DNA from: Bacilli bacterium
Lineage (GTDB): Bacteria > Bacillota_I > Bacilli_A > RF39 > UBA660
Assembly (NCBI GenBank): GCA_900772435.1
Contig: CAAHEM010000028.1
Span: 1-18,099, forward strand
Length of the DNA stretch: 18,099 nucleotides
Reading direction: 5' to 3'
Below are positions 1-7,376 of the stretch, piece by piece (within the stretch, counting starts at the first letter, position 1; each line of letters begins with the position of its first letter). The position numbers were made by a program, and so were the translations under genes. Below the pieces are notes generated by a model. That model saw nothing but the letters and a program-made list of their open reading frames with translations. It made no database searches and was not told the DNA's origin.

Positions 1-70
1 CATGATTGGAATCGAACCAACGACCTATCGCTTAGGAGGCGATTGCTCTATCCTACTGAGCTACATGGAC
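1..70 (-). tRNA. tRNA-Arg (anticodon CCU), 3' end cut by window edge
   Basis: Read on the minus strand, positions 70 to 1 fold as a tRNA. The 5' acceptor strand is GTCCATG (70-64). The D arm is GCTC...GAGC. The anticodon stem ATCGC/GCGAT encloses the loop CTCCTAA, giving anticodon CCT, which reads AGG (Arg). The T arm is GTTGG-TTCGATT-CCAAT. Only CATG of the 3' acceptor strand remains; the last three paired bases, discriminator and any CCA lie beyond the left edge. It sits just after the terminator of the HD-domain gene and appears to have its own promoter. Confidence 0.93.
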
Positions 71-78
71 ACATACCT

Positions 79-87
79 ATTGTAGCA
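79..87 (-). promoter_or_regulatory. Extended -10 promoter of tRNA-Arg
   Basis: The minus strand reads TGC-TACAAT (87-79), an extended -10 element. It lies immediately after the T-run of the preceding terminator and about 8 bases before the tRNA 5' end at 70, the right spacing for a start near 72. No good -35 is visible; the expected position falls in the terminator hairpin. The extended TG motif could compensate. Confidence 0.45.
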
Positions 88-111
88 CAAAAAAAGACTA
101 GTAACTAGTCT
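88..111 (-). terminator. Intrinsic terminator of the cdsA-rseP-HD operon
   Basis: On the minus strand AGACTAGT and ACTAGTCT (111-95) form a near-perfect hairpin with a minimal loop, followed by a run of seven T (95-89). The TAG stop of the HD gene (112-110) is the base of this hairpin. Confidence 0.8.
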
Positions 112-598
112 AAATTAATTTATAAAAAGATAATAACGCATAACAAAAATTAGCTTTAACTTCAAATCTAAAAAATTCATAAAAACTAACTAATTTATCA
201 CAAATACTAACTATCTTAGATTCTTTATATTTAGGTTTAACTCTAGTAATTGGATACATATGTGTAAGTATTATATCTTCTTCTACTTCATTTATTTCAA
301 AGTACTTAGAAGCATTAGCAAGTGCTTCTTTAGGATGAGTTCTTAAGAAATCTTTATATCTACTGTCAGTTTTACTTAAATCATCAGTAGTAAAGAAATC
401 ATGCATAAGAGCACCTCTTGTACAAGAAATATAATCCAACCCCATTTTTGAAGAGATAAAAAAACTCATTTTAGCGACTCTATTTATATGATTAAGTCTA
501 TTATCACCATGATGTATTATAGACTTAAGTTTTCTAAACTTATTAACACTATAAAATTCGCTATAGATTTCATAGTATAAGCCTTTATCATAATTCAT
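110..598 (-). CDS. HD-domain phosphohydrolase-like protein
   Basis: Predicted metal-dependent HD-domain hydrolase of about 162 residues, cytosolic; the substrate is not predictable. Counting from the upstream GTG at 610, the histidine pattern is H41 (RLNH), the H70-D71 doublet (MHDFF), H92 (THP), H117 (THMYP) and D138 (CDK), as expected for HD metal ligands. The block from HPKEAL through KYKESKIV matches my memory of a small HD family common in Firmicutes. The frame opens at GTG 610, but the purine-rich AAGGTG lies directly against that codon. ATG 598 leaves it about 11 bases upstream and is the better start. It is the last gene of the cdsA-rseP-unknown-HD run, 25 bases after its neighbour, and ends inside a terminator. 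The family call is firm; the function is open. Confidence 0.75.
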   Translation of the reverse strand: MNYDKGLYYEIYSEFYSVNKFRKLKSIIHHGDNRLNHINRVAKMSFFISSKMGLDYISCTRGALMHDFFTTDDLSKTDSRYKDFLRTHPKEALANASKYFEINEVEEDIILTHMYPITRVKPKYKESKIVSICDKLVSFYEFFRFEVKANFCYALLSFYKLI

Positions 599-623
599 TT
601 TTATTACCACACCTTATTAAAAT

Positions 624-995
624 TTAAATCCATCTAGGAATATACAAATTTCTTGTAAATCCTTCCATATACTTTTTATACTCATCTATAATAGTTTTTA
701 CTATTACACCAATAACATCAGTTTCCTTTTTAGAAACTTTTAGAGATGTTAAAGAAGAAGTGAGTAAAGTCTTAAACTCCCTGTCATCAATATATCTAGC
801 AACTGCTTTATTTAGCATACCAACTTTTTTCAAATCAGTTTTATCTGTAATATCAATTCTAAATATATAAGACTGAAAAATAGTTATTATTTTATCAGTC
901 ATATAGTCAAGCTCACTAAATTCTTCATTTATTATTCTATAGTAATCAGGACAATATTTTAATACAACTTTATTATCTAAATAACTATTTTTCAT
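624..995 (-). CDS. Hypothetical protein in the rseP operon
   Basis: A 123-residue protein that I do not recognise. It has no signal peptide or hydrophobic segment and looks soluble and mainly helical, with a charged middle and a short tail rich in aromatic and basic residues (RNLYIPRWI). Its ATG overlaps the TAA stop of rseP by one base (TAATG), so translation is probably coupled to rseP. It is followed after 25 bases by the HD-domain gene. The length of the open frame, the coupling and the same base composition as its neighbours support a real gene. Position suggests a role linked to the membrane protease or to envelope stress, but nothing in the sequence shows it. Confidence 0.7.
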   Translation of the reverse strand: MKNSYLDNKVVLKYCPDYYRIINEEFSELDYMTDKIITIFQSYIFRIDITDKTDLKKVGMLNKAVARYIDDREFKTLLTSSLTSLKVSKKETDVIGVIVKTIIDEYKKYMEGFTRNLYIPRWI

Positions 996-2056
996 TATTT
1001 CACCACAAGCTTTATTATATCATTAAATGTAACATAAAGCATCAATAAAATCATTAAACCAAAACCAATATAGTTTAATATAGCTTCTAAATTTTCACTA
1101 GATTTCTTTCTTGTTATCTTTTCTATCAATAATAGTAATACTCTTCCACCATCAAATACTGGTATAGGTATTAAATTAATAATTGCTACATTAATACTTA
1201 AATATGCTGTTAAATATAGCATTGTATTAAGTCCTTGAGATTTAACAGAATCTACAAGTGAATATATTCCAACCGGTCCACTAAGACTCTTAACTGGAAC
1301 TTCACCAGTAAATAAATTACCTAATATTTTAAATATTGTTTTAAAGTTTGTATAGAATCCTTCAAACGCATATATTACTGCATTTTTAAATCCTTTATAG
1401 TAAGTTGTTCCACTTGATTGTATACCAAATACTTTTACTTCTTGTCCTTCAACTTCTTGTACTTCAGGAACTAAATTATATTCTTTAATGTCTCCATTAC
1501 TTTTTTCTATTTTAAATATATATTCATCTTTTAACTTTTTAGCAGATGCTTCTAATAAGAAATCATCCCAAGTATTTATTTTAACACCATTAACTTCAAG
1601 AATCTTATCTCCACTTTCAAGTCCAGCTTGTTCTGCAGCCATTCCTTCAACAACTTTATTAATCACTGGTTCACTAACAGGTCTGCCATAAAAAAGTCCA
1701 CTTATAAAGAATAAGAAAATAGCTAAGAAACAGTTAAATAATATACCATTTATTAATACTAATAGTTTTCTTCCAAAGCTTTTATTTTCAAGTACTTGAT
1801 TTTTCTTTATAGCCTTGTTACTAGAATCTTCTTTTTCAGCCATAGAAACAAAACCACCAATTGGAAAAGCTCTTAAAGAATAAGTTGTCTCACTCTTTTT
1901 AGGTTTATGTTTTAATAGTTGAGGTCCCATACCAAGAGAAAACTCATCTATATAAACTCCACCTTTTTTTGCCGCAATAAAATGTCCAAATTCATGGACA
2001 ATTATTATTACACTTAAAATTATAAATAATATCAATAACGTTATCAAGAAATTCAT
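995..2056 (-). CDS. rseP: RIP site-2 metalloprotease (RseP/RasP family)
   Basis: Intramembrane zinc protease that cuts membrane-embedded substrates such as anti-sigma factors or leftover signal peptides. Family hallmarks in order: first TM helix with the zinc and catalytic motif HEFGH (residues 21-25); a TM near 100-120; a single PDZ domain at about 125-200 with EQAGLESGDKI; the LSGPVGI block (258-264); the second zinc motif NLIPIPVFDGG (294-304, ligand D302); and a C-terminal TM. At 353 residues it is shorter than B. subtilis RasP, but every catalytic element is present. AGGAGGG stands 5 bases before the ATG and overlaps the TAG stop of cdsA (TAGGAGG), so the two genes are coupled. The cdsA-rseP order is common in Firmicutes. 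The substrate here is unknown. Confidence 0.95.
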   Translation of the reverse strand: MNFLITLLILFIILSVIIIVHEFGHFIAAKKGGVYIDEFSLGMGPQLLKHKPKKSETTYSLRAFPIGGFVSMAEKEDSSNKAIKKNQVLENKSFGRKLLVLINGILFNCFLAIFLFFISGLFYGRPVSEPVINKVVEGMAAEQAGLESGDKILEVNGVKINTWDDFLLEASAKKLKDEYIFKIEKSNGDIKEYNLVPEVQEVEGQEVKVFGIQSSGTTYYKGFKNAVIYAFEGFYTNFKTIFKILGNLFTGEVPVKSLSGPVGIYSLVDSVKSQGLNTMLYLTAYLSINVAIINLIPIPVFDGGRVLLLLIEKITRKKSSENLEAILNYIGFGLMILLMLYVTFNDIIKLVVK

Positions 2057-2066
2057 TTTATCCCTC

Positions 2067-2864
2067 CTAGAAGAATGTTATTGCAAAAGTAAATGCTAAT
2101 ATAGCAAATAATAAACTATCTACTCTATCTAGTACTCCACCATGTCCTGGCATAATATTACCATAATCTTTAACACCATATTTTCTCTTAACTGATGAGA
2201 AGAATAAATCTCCAAATTGAGCCATAACAGATAAGAATAAAGATATTAAGCATACTGATAATAAATTAGCATCAATCTTAATAAATGTTATAAAATATAC
2301 AACTCCAATAAATGTACCAAAGAAAGTACCACCTAAAGCTCCTTCTACAGTTTTATTAGGACTAATTTTAGGACATAATTTAATCTTTCCTAATTTAGTT
2401 CCAAAGAAATGAGCAAATGTATCTGTCATAAATGTTACTAACATAATGTAAACTAAATAGTCTAAACTCATATTTCTAATAGTAATTAAGAAATTAAATG
2501 CAGTTCCTAAAAAGAATACTCCACCTAATAGATAGAATGCATCATCAGCATCATACTCTTTTCTATCAGGATAAAATAATAATGGTAATAAGCAACATAA
2601 CATAACAAGTGATAATGATCTATAATCAATTTTAAATGTATAACTATTAGATACTGATGACATCATCAAAAGTATAAAAGCAGCCATTGATAAACTTTTA
2701 ACTATTAATGGTAACTTCTTTTCTTTTTCACGAACTAATAAGAATTCATTAAAACCAATTACTCCTATAACACATGCTCCTATATAAAACCAATAACCAC
2801 CTAAAATCAATAATGGTACTACAATAATCAAAGCTACTATAGCACTAATCACTCTTTTTTTCAT
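2067..2864 (-). CDS. cdsA: Phosphatidate cytidylyltransferase (CDP-diglyceride synthase)
   Basis: Integral membrane enzyme making CDP-diacylglycerol from CTP and phosphatidate, the branch point for acidic phospholipids. The C-terminal part carries the CTP-transferase signature: SPNKTVEGALGG, then GDLFFSSVKRK, then KDYGNIMPGHGGVLDRVDS. Multiple hydrophobic helices precede it. The open frame runs up to 2909, but the first 15 codons overlap a strong promoter, so they are not likely translated. ATG 2864 (MKKRVISA) has GGTGA 5 bases upstream and gives 265 residues, normal for the family. It is the first gene of the operon with rseP and two further genes, preceded by its own promoter right after a terminator. 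Confidence 0.95.
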   Translation of the reverse strand: MKKRVISAIVALIIVVPLLILGGYWFYIGACVIGVIGFNEFLLVREKEKKLPLIVKSLSMAAFILLMMSSVSNSYTFKIDYRSLSLVMLCCLLPLLFYPDRKEYDADDAFYLLGGVFFLGTAFNFLITIRNMSLDYLVYIMLVTFMTDTFAHFFGTKLGKIKLCPKISPNKTVEGALGGTFFGTFIGVVYFITFIKIDANLLSVCLISLFLSVMAQFGDLFFSSVKRKYGVKDYGNIMPGHGGVLDRVDSLLFAILAFTFAITFF

Positions 2865-2880
2865 ATACTTCACCATATCA

Positions 2881-2909
2881 ATTATAACACGTTGAATATA
2901 CATAAACAA
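2881..2909 (-). promoter_or_regulatory. Sigma-A type promoter of the cdsA operon
   Basis: Minus strand -35 TTGTTT (2909-2904), 17-base spacer and -10 TATAAT (2886-2881), with TG one base before the -10 (extended -10). The predicted start near 2875 leaves a leader of roughly 10 bases before ATG 2864. The -35 begins one base after the T-run of the upstream terminator. Confidence 0.75.
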
Positions 2910-2910
2910 G

Positions 2911-2937
2911 AAAAAAAGAGTAACTCACATTACTCTT
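2911..2937 (-). terminator. Intrinsic terminator of the arcA-argF operon
   Basis: On the minus strand AAGAGTAA (2937-2930) pairs with TTACTCTT (2923-2916) around a 6-base loop, followed by a run of T to 2911. The hairpin contains the TAA stop (2932-2930) of the preceding gene. Confidence 0.85.
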
Positions 2938-3646
2938 CACATAATTTCTTAATTACATCTTCATTATATACAAGTGTCGAATCTTTATACTTACCACACC
3001 ATTCAGTATCAAGCTTTAACTTATTATATTTTTTATCGCAACTATTATTCTCATACTTAGAATAAATTATTTCATTATCTTTTTCAATTAAGCAATAAAA
3101 TTGTGTATCATCTTCTTCATCATAATACCAATCATATACACCTTTTACTTCTTTAAATTCGGGAAAAACAACTAAATAGTTATTATCTACCATCATCTCA
3201 TTGTCTTTTTTATCAACTAATTTTTTGTACACTGTCTTTCCATATAAAGAAGCAACATACACAGCATCATTTACTGCTTTTTCATTTTTCATTGCTTCAA
3301 CCATTTCACTTGTATAAATACCATTTTTAGTAATTAATTCTAAATCTCTTTGAGAAATTTTTACTCCTAAAGAATTTGTATAATATCCATTATCATAAGT
3401 ATAATTTTTAGGACAAACTGCATCAGGATCATCATACCCTCCTATCACAGTAGTTTTACTATCTTTACAATACCATACTTTATAAAATGGTGCTTTATAT
3501 ACAATAAATTCTTTTTTATCTTCTTTCAAAGAAATCTTAGGTACAACATTTTTAGTTTTGACAAGAAAATAATCTATATAAGATAAGCCTGATAATATTA
3601 ATAATAGTACAATTGTTATTATAAATATTTTCTTAATCAACTTCAT
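2930..3646 (-). CDS. Membrane-anchored Cys-containing protein of unknown function
   Basis: A 238-residue protein I cannot assign. Residues 1-29 form one hydrophobic segment with a basic N-terminus (MKLIKK), either an uncleaved signal anchor or a signal peptide, so the remainder should lie outside the membrane. The outer part is rich in Tyr, Lys and Asp and contains six cysteines (60, 78, 185, 203, 217, 236), an even number that could form disulfides. Short blocks such as YKVWYC and AVCPKNYTYDNGYY look like a conserved lineage-specific family, which is only an impression. AAGGGAG precedes the ATG by about 8 bases. It is the third gene after arcA-argF, 22 bases behind argF and ahead of a terminator, so it is probably cotranscribed with the arginine genes. 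A role in arginine metabolism is not shown. Confidence 0.75.
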   Translation of the reverse strand: MKLIKKIFIITIVLLLILSGLSYIDYFLVKTKNVVPKISLKEDKKEFIVYKAPFYKVWYCKDSKTTVIGGYDDPDAVCPKNYTYDNGYYTNSLGVKISQRDLELITKNGIYTSEMVEAMKNEKAVNDAVYVASLYGKTVYKKLVDKKDNEMMVDNNYLVVFPEFKEVKGVYDWYYDEEDDTQFYCLIEKDNEIIYSKYENNSCDKKYNKLKLDTEWCGKYKDSTLVYNEDVIKKLCEE

Positions 3647-3668
3647 TTTTAAAACTCCCTTACTTTTA

Positions 3669-4661
3669 TTAATCTTTTAATGTTGCATACATAACAGCTT
3701 TAATAGTATGCATTCTATTTTCTGCTTCATCAAATACAACTGATTGCTCACTTTCAAACACTTCATTAGTAACTTCCATTTCAGGAATACCAAATTTATT
3801 ATTAATATCTACTCCTATTGAAGTATTTTGATCATGGAATGAAGGTAAAGCATGCATAAATATAGCATCTTTTTTAGCCATAGACATTTTAGCTTTATCT
3901 ACTTGATATGGTTTTAATAGTTTAATTCTCTTTTCCCATATCTCATCAGGTTCTCCCATTGATACCCATACGTCAGTATATATTACATCAGCATCTTTAA
4001 ATGCTTCATTTACATCTTCAGTTTGTGTAATTGTGCATCCATTCTTTTCAGCAATTGTACGTGCTTTAGAAATAATTTTTTCATCTCCCCATAACTCTTT
4101 AGGCCCACAAGCTACAAAATTAACTCCCATTTTAGCACTCATAACAGTTAAAGAATTAGCTATATTATTTCTAGTATCTCCAATAAATACAAGTTTTAAT
4201 CCTTTTAAATGACCAAAATGTTCTTCCATAGTCATAAAGTCAGCAAGTACTTGTGTTGGATGAAAAGTATCAGTAAGTCCATTCCATACAGGTACTCCAG
4301 AATATTTAGCTAAATCATTTACTGATGCTTGTTTAAATCCTCTAAACTCAATGCCATCATACATTCTTCCAAGAACTCTAGCAGTATCAGCAATACTTTC
4401 TTTCTTTCCAAGTTGACTACCACTTGAATCTAAATAAGTAGTATGCATACCTAAATCATAAGCCGCAACCTCAAATGAACATCTAGTTCTAGTACTAGTC
4501 TTTTCAAATATTAATGCAATATTTTTTCCTTTTAAGTAATCATGAGTTACATGATTATGTTTCTTTTCTTTAAAATCTTTTGCTAAATCTAATAAATATC
4601 TAATCTCTTCTTCTTTAAAATCAAATATTTTTAGAAAACATTTTTTTCTTAAATCAACCAT
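3669..4661 (-). CDS. argF: Ornithine carbamoyltransferase (catabolic type likely)
   Basis: Interconverts citrulline plus phosphate with ornithine plus carbamoyl phosphate. Beside arcA the catabolic direction of the arginine deiminase pathway is likely (an arcB role). Seen in the 330 residues: carbamoyl-phosphate motif STRTR (56-60); HPTQ (134-137); ornithine-loop residues D230 and SMG (234-236); and the C-terminal block FDEAENRMHTIKAVM. The usual HCLP motif reads HALP (270-273): the conserved Cys is Ala, confirmed by the codon GCT. The length is normal. The ATG lies 4 bases after the arcA TAA stop, with AGAGAGGA within the arcA end serving as ribosome binding site. Putrescine carbamoyltransferase is an alternative within the family, but the ornithine motifs and the arcA neighbour favour ornithine. 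Confidence 0.93.
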   Translation of the reverse strand: MVDLRKKCFLKIFDFKEEEIRYLLDLAKDFKEKKHNHVTHDYLKGKNIALIFEKTSTRTRCSFEVAAYDLGMHTTYLDSSGSQLGKKESIADTARVLGRMYDGIEFRGFKQASVNDLAKYSGVPVWNGLTDTFHPTQVLADFMTMEEHFGHLKGLKLVFIGDTRNNIANSLTVMSAKMGVNFVACGPKELWGDEKIISKARTIAEKNGCTITQTEDVNEAFKDADVIYTDVWVSMGEPDEIWEKRIKLLKPYQVDKAKMSMAKKDAIFMHALPSFHDQNTSIGVDINNKFGIPEMEVTNEVFESEQSVVFDEAENRMHTIKAVMYATLKD

Positions 4662-4665
4662 CTTT

Positions 4666-5889
4666 TTAATCCTCTCTTTCTAATGCCATACTCATACAGT
4701 GAGGTCCACCTCTACCACGAGATAACTCACTACTTGGTACTTCTATTATTTTAATGCCAGCTTGTCTAAATACTTCATTACTTACGTGATTTCTATCGTA
4801 TGCTATTGCTACACCAGGTCTAATTGTAAGCAGATTAGCTCCATCACTCCATTGTTCACGTTCTGCAGGAATTCTCTTTCCACCACCACATTTAATAAGA
4901 GTAACTTTATCAATGTGTAAATATTTCTCTAATAATTTATCAAGTGGCATATTAAGTTCTACTATATTTAGTTCTTCTTCATTTTTTCCTTTAGAAATTT
5001 CAAATACTTTAGTTACATGCATAACTTGACTATGAACAGCAAACTTATCTACATCAAGTCTAGTCATAACAGTATCTAAATGCATAAAACTTCTTTCATC
5101 TGGAATATCAAAAGCAAGAACATATTTAAATTTATTGCCTTTAGTACTAAATATGTTTTTAGCAAGTAAATTTATCGCATCAGGTTCTGTTCTCTCAGAA
5201 ATACCTATCGCAATAACTTCATCACTTAGTACTTGAATATCTCCTCCTTCAATATGATAAGCATTATATCTATCATAGTATTTAGGAGTATCCTTATATT
5301 CTGGATGATATTTAAATATATATTCTGCAAATATAGTTTCTCTTTGACGAGTTACAGAGTACATTCTATGAATACTTACTCCATCTCCTATAGAAGCAAA
5401 TGGATCACGTGGAGCATATAAGTTTGGAAGTGGATCTAATATCATTTTTCCAATATCACGAGTAGCAAAGAACCCACTACTTGGTCTATATCCTTCTAAA
5501 TCTTCACTATCTATACCAGTAATACATTTCTTAATTAATTCACGATTATCTTTAAATTGATTTAAATAATTAAATACTAAGTCAAATACTATTGGGGACG
5601 TAACTCCTCCTTCTTTAATAAATTGTTTTAAGAATTTTTCTCTAACCTTAGGATGTGTATCTAATGCTTCAGCAGCTAAATCAACAAGATATACAACCTC
5701 AACCCCTTCAGCTCTAAGAGCACCAGCAAATACATCATGTTCTTCTTGAGCCTTTTTCAAATATGGTATATCATCAAATAAAAGTCTCTCTAAAGTATTA
5801 GGAGTTAAATTCAAAAATTCATCTCCAGGTCTATGCAATAATACTTTCTTTAAAGGTTTTATTTCACTATATACATGAATACCTGACAT
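4666..5889 (-). CDS. arcA: Arginine deiminase
   Basis: Cytosolic enzyme hydrolysing L-arginine to citrulline and ammonia, first step of the arginine deiminase route to ATP and acid resistance. Seen: the N-terminal block HVYSEIKPLKKVLLHRPG; ATRDIG; HIEGGD carrying the substrate-binding and catalytic His/Glu; the MHLDT block; and the catalytic Cys in HCMSMALERED, ten residues from the end (C398 of 407). The frame is open up to 5919, but ATG 5889 has AAGGAGAG about 6 bases upstream and starts at MSGIHVYS as in relatives, so I use it. A promoter and terminator separate it from the ABC importer. It is followed within 4 bases by argF. No carbamate kinase gene is in the window. Confidence 0.96.
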   Translation of the reverse strand: MSGIHVYSEIKPLKKVLLHRPGDEFLNLTPNTLERLLFDDIPYLKKAQEEHDVFAGALRAEGVEVVYLVDLAAEALDTHPKVREKFLKQFIKEGGVTSPIVFDLVFNYLNQFKDNRELIKKCITGIDSEDLEGYRPSSGFFATRDIGKMILDPLPNLYAPRDPFASIGDGVSIHRMYSVTRQRETIFAEYIFKYHPEYKDTPKYYDRYNAYHIEGGDIQVLSDEVIAIGISERTEPDAINLLAKNIFSTKGNKFKYVLAFDIPDERSFMHLDTVMTRLDVDKFAVHSQVMHVTKVFEISKGKNEEELNIVELNMPLDKLLEKYLHIDKVTLIKCGGGKRIPAEREQWSDGANLLTIRPGVAIAYDRNHVSNEVFRQAGIKIIEVPSSELSRGRGGPHCMSMALERED

Positions 5890-5923
5890 ACAACTCTCCT
5901 TTCCATCTTTATTCTTCACAATA

Positions 5924-5952
5924 ATTATAACTTTTATATAAAAAAAAGTAAA
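5924..5952 (-). promoter_or_regulatory. Promoter of the arcA operon
   Basis: Minus strand -35 TTTACT (5952-5947), 17-base spacer and -10 TATAAT (5929-5924), predicting a start near 5917 and a leader of about 28 bases. The -35 is formed by the 3' arm of the upstream terminator. The spacer contains the AT palindrome TTTTATATAAAA (5932-5943). I see no clear ArgR box. Confidence 0.6.
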
Positions 5953-5976
5953 TGAATTTTAAAATTTTCACTTACT
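5940..5976 (-). terminator. Intrinsic terminator of the ABC importer operon
   Basis: On the minus strand AGTAAGTGAA (5976-5967) pairs with TTCATTTACT (5956-5947) through ten positions with one G-U pair, followed by eight T (5947-5940). The TGA stop of the ATPase gene (5970-5968) lies in the 5' arm. Confidence 0.8.
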
Positions 5977-6678
5977 CTTTCCTAAAAATTCTCTAACATC
6001 AATATTTTCACTATTTAATATATCTTTTTTAGTTCCATATTCGATTATTTTTTTATCTTTTAGGAATAATACTTTATCAGCATAATTTTTAATTAAATCC
6101 ATTTCATGGGATACAACAACTATTGTAGTGGTTTTGGCTAATTCATCTAAAAGTTCTAATAAGTCATTTATTACTGCTGGATCTAATGCACTTGTAGGTT
6201 CATCAAATAGTATAACTTCAGGTTTAGTAGCAAGTGCTCTTGCTATCGCAACTCTTTGTTTTTCTCCTCCACTTAATCTCTTAGGATAAGCATCAATTTT
6301 ATCAAGTATATGAACTTGATTTAATAACTCTCTAACTTTTTTGTCAATCTCACTTTTACTTCCAAGTTTTAATAATCTAGGAGCAAGTGCTATATTTTCT
6401 CCAACTGTTAAATGAGGAAATAAATTAAAGTTTTGAAATACCATTCCTACTTTACTCTTTAATGTTACTTCATCTATATCTTTAATATTAACACCATTTA
6501 AAAGTATCTTACCACCATCTATTTTTTCAAATCCATTTAAACATCTAATAAGCGTTGTCTTACCACAACCAGATGGACCAATAATTAATAATTTTTCATT
6601 ATCAGTAATATCAAAACTAATATTCCTAAATACTATTTTTTTACCATACTTTTTAGTAATATTATCTACACTAATCAT
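5968..6678 (-). CDS. Polar amino-acid ABC transporter, ATP-binding subunit
   Basis: Nucleotide-binding subunit (GlnQ/HisP/ArtP type) powering amino-acid import, membrane-associated through its permease. All ABC motifs are intact in 236 residues: Walker A GPSGCGKTT (34-42), Q-loop Q82, signature LSGGEKQR (135-142), Walker B VILFDE (155-160), the D-loop SALD and the switch His H191 in VVSHEMD. Its ATG overlaps the permease TAA by one base (TAATG), and AGGAAG lies in the permease end. It is the last gene of a three-gene importer operon, directly upstream of the arginine deiminase operon. Arginine is therefore a reasonable substrate guess, but the ATPase cannot show specificity. Confidence 0.95.
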   Translation of the reverse strand: MISVDNITKKYGKKIVFRNISFDITDNEKLLIIGPSGCGKTTLIRCLNGFEKIDGGKILLNGVNIKDIDEVTLKSKVGMVFQNFNLFPHLTVGENIALAPRLLKLGSKSEIDKKVRELLNQVHILDKIDAYPKRLSGGEKQRVAIARALATKPEVILFDEPTSALDPAVINDLLELLDELAKTTTIVVVSHEMDLIKNYADKVLFLKDKKIIEYGTKKDILNSENIDVREFLGKSK

Positions 6679-7370
6679 TAAACATCCATCTTCCTTTCAA
6701 TAGTTTTCATTATTTTACTTAATAATCCAGTAATTATTAAATATATAATCGCAATAATAATTAACGGAAAGAAATAATCATATGTATTAGATGCAATAAT
6801 ATCAGATGCTTTTGTTAAATCTGTAATACCTATATATCCTGCAATCGCAGTTTCTTTTACAAGAGTAATAAATTCATTACCCATAGATGCTAAACTATTC
6901 TTAACTGCTTGAGGTATTATAATATGTATTAATGTTTGTCTAAATGTAAGACCAAGTGCAAGTCCACCTTCAATTTGACCATCATCTATACTATCAAATC
7001 CACTTCTAAGTATCTCAGAACTATATGCTCCACTATTAATACCAAATGCAAGCATACCAACTATAACAGGATTTAATGTAGATGTTTTAAATATTATATA
7101 GTACATAATCATAAGTTGAAGAACACTAGGAGTTCCTCTTATAATTGAAACATATAATTTACTAATAGCATTTAATAACTTAAATTTGCCAGTATGTTTA
7201 TTAGTATATCTTATAATAGATATAATCGCTCCAATTAATATACCAATCGCAAGAGCCCCTAAAGATATAATAATAGTGTTCTTAAGACCTTCTAATATTA
7301 ATTCATATCTATTATCAAAAATAACTGTTTTATAAAAATTATCATATATTTTATTTAATAAATCAGACAT
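6678..7370 (-). CDS. Polar amino-acid ABC transporter, permease subunit
   Basis: HisM/GlnP-type inner-membrane permease of 230 residues. Several TM helices are visible (about 30-55, 75-110 and 195-220). The cytoplasmic EAA loop, which docks to the ATPase, is recognisable as EGGLALGLTFRQTL followed by IIPQAVKNSLASMGNE (134-167). RGTPSVLQL near residues 78-86 is the usual block for this family. The start lies 6 bases after the lipoprotein TAG stop with no evident ribosome binding site, so translation is probably coupled. A single permease gene implies a homodimeric channel, as is usual for Firmicute polar amino-acid importers. Confidence 0.94.
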   Translation of the reverse strand: MSDLLNKIYDNFYKTVIFDNRYELILEGLKNTIIISLGALAIGILIGAIISIIRYTNKHTGKFKLLNAISKLYVSIIRGTPSVLQLMIMYYIIFKTSTLNPVIVGMLAFGINSGAYSSEILRSGFDSIDDGQIEGGLALGLTFRQTLIHIIIPQAVKNSLASMGNEFITLVKETAIAGYIGITDLTKASDIIASNTYDYFFPLIIIAIIYLIITGLLSKIMKTIERKMDV

Positions 7371-7376
7371 ACAACA

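Noticed and set aside
5932..5943. Perfect palindrome TTTTATATAAAA in the arcA promoter spacer as an operator
   Set aside because: Pure A/T palindromes are expected by chance in DNA of this composition, and it does not match an ArgR box.
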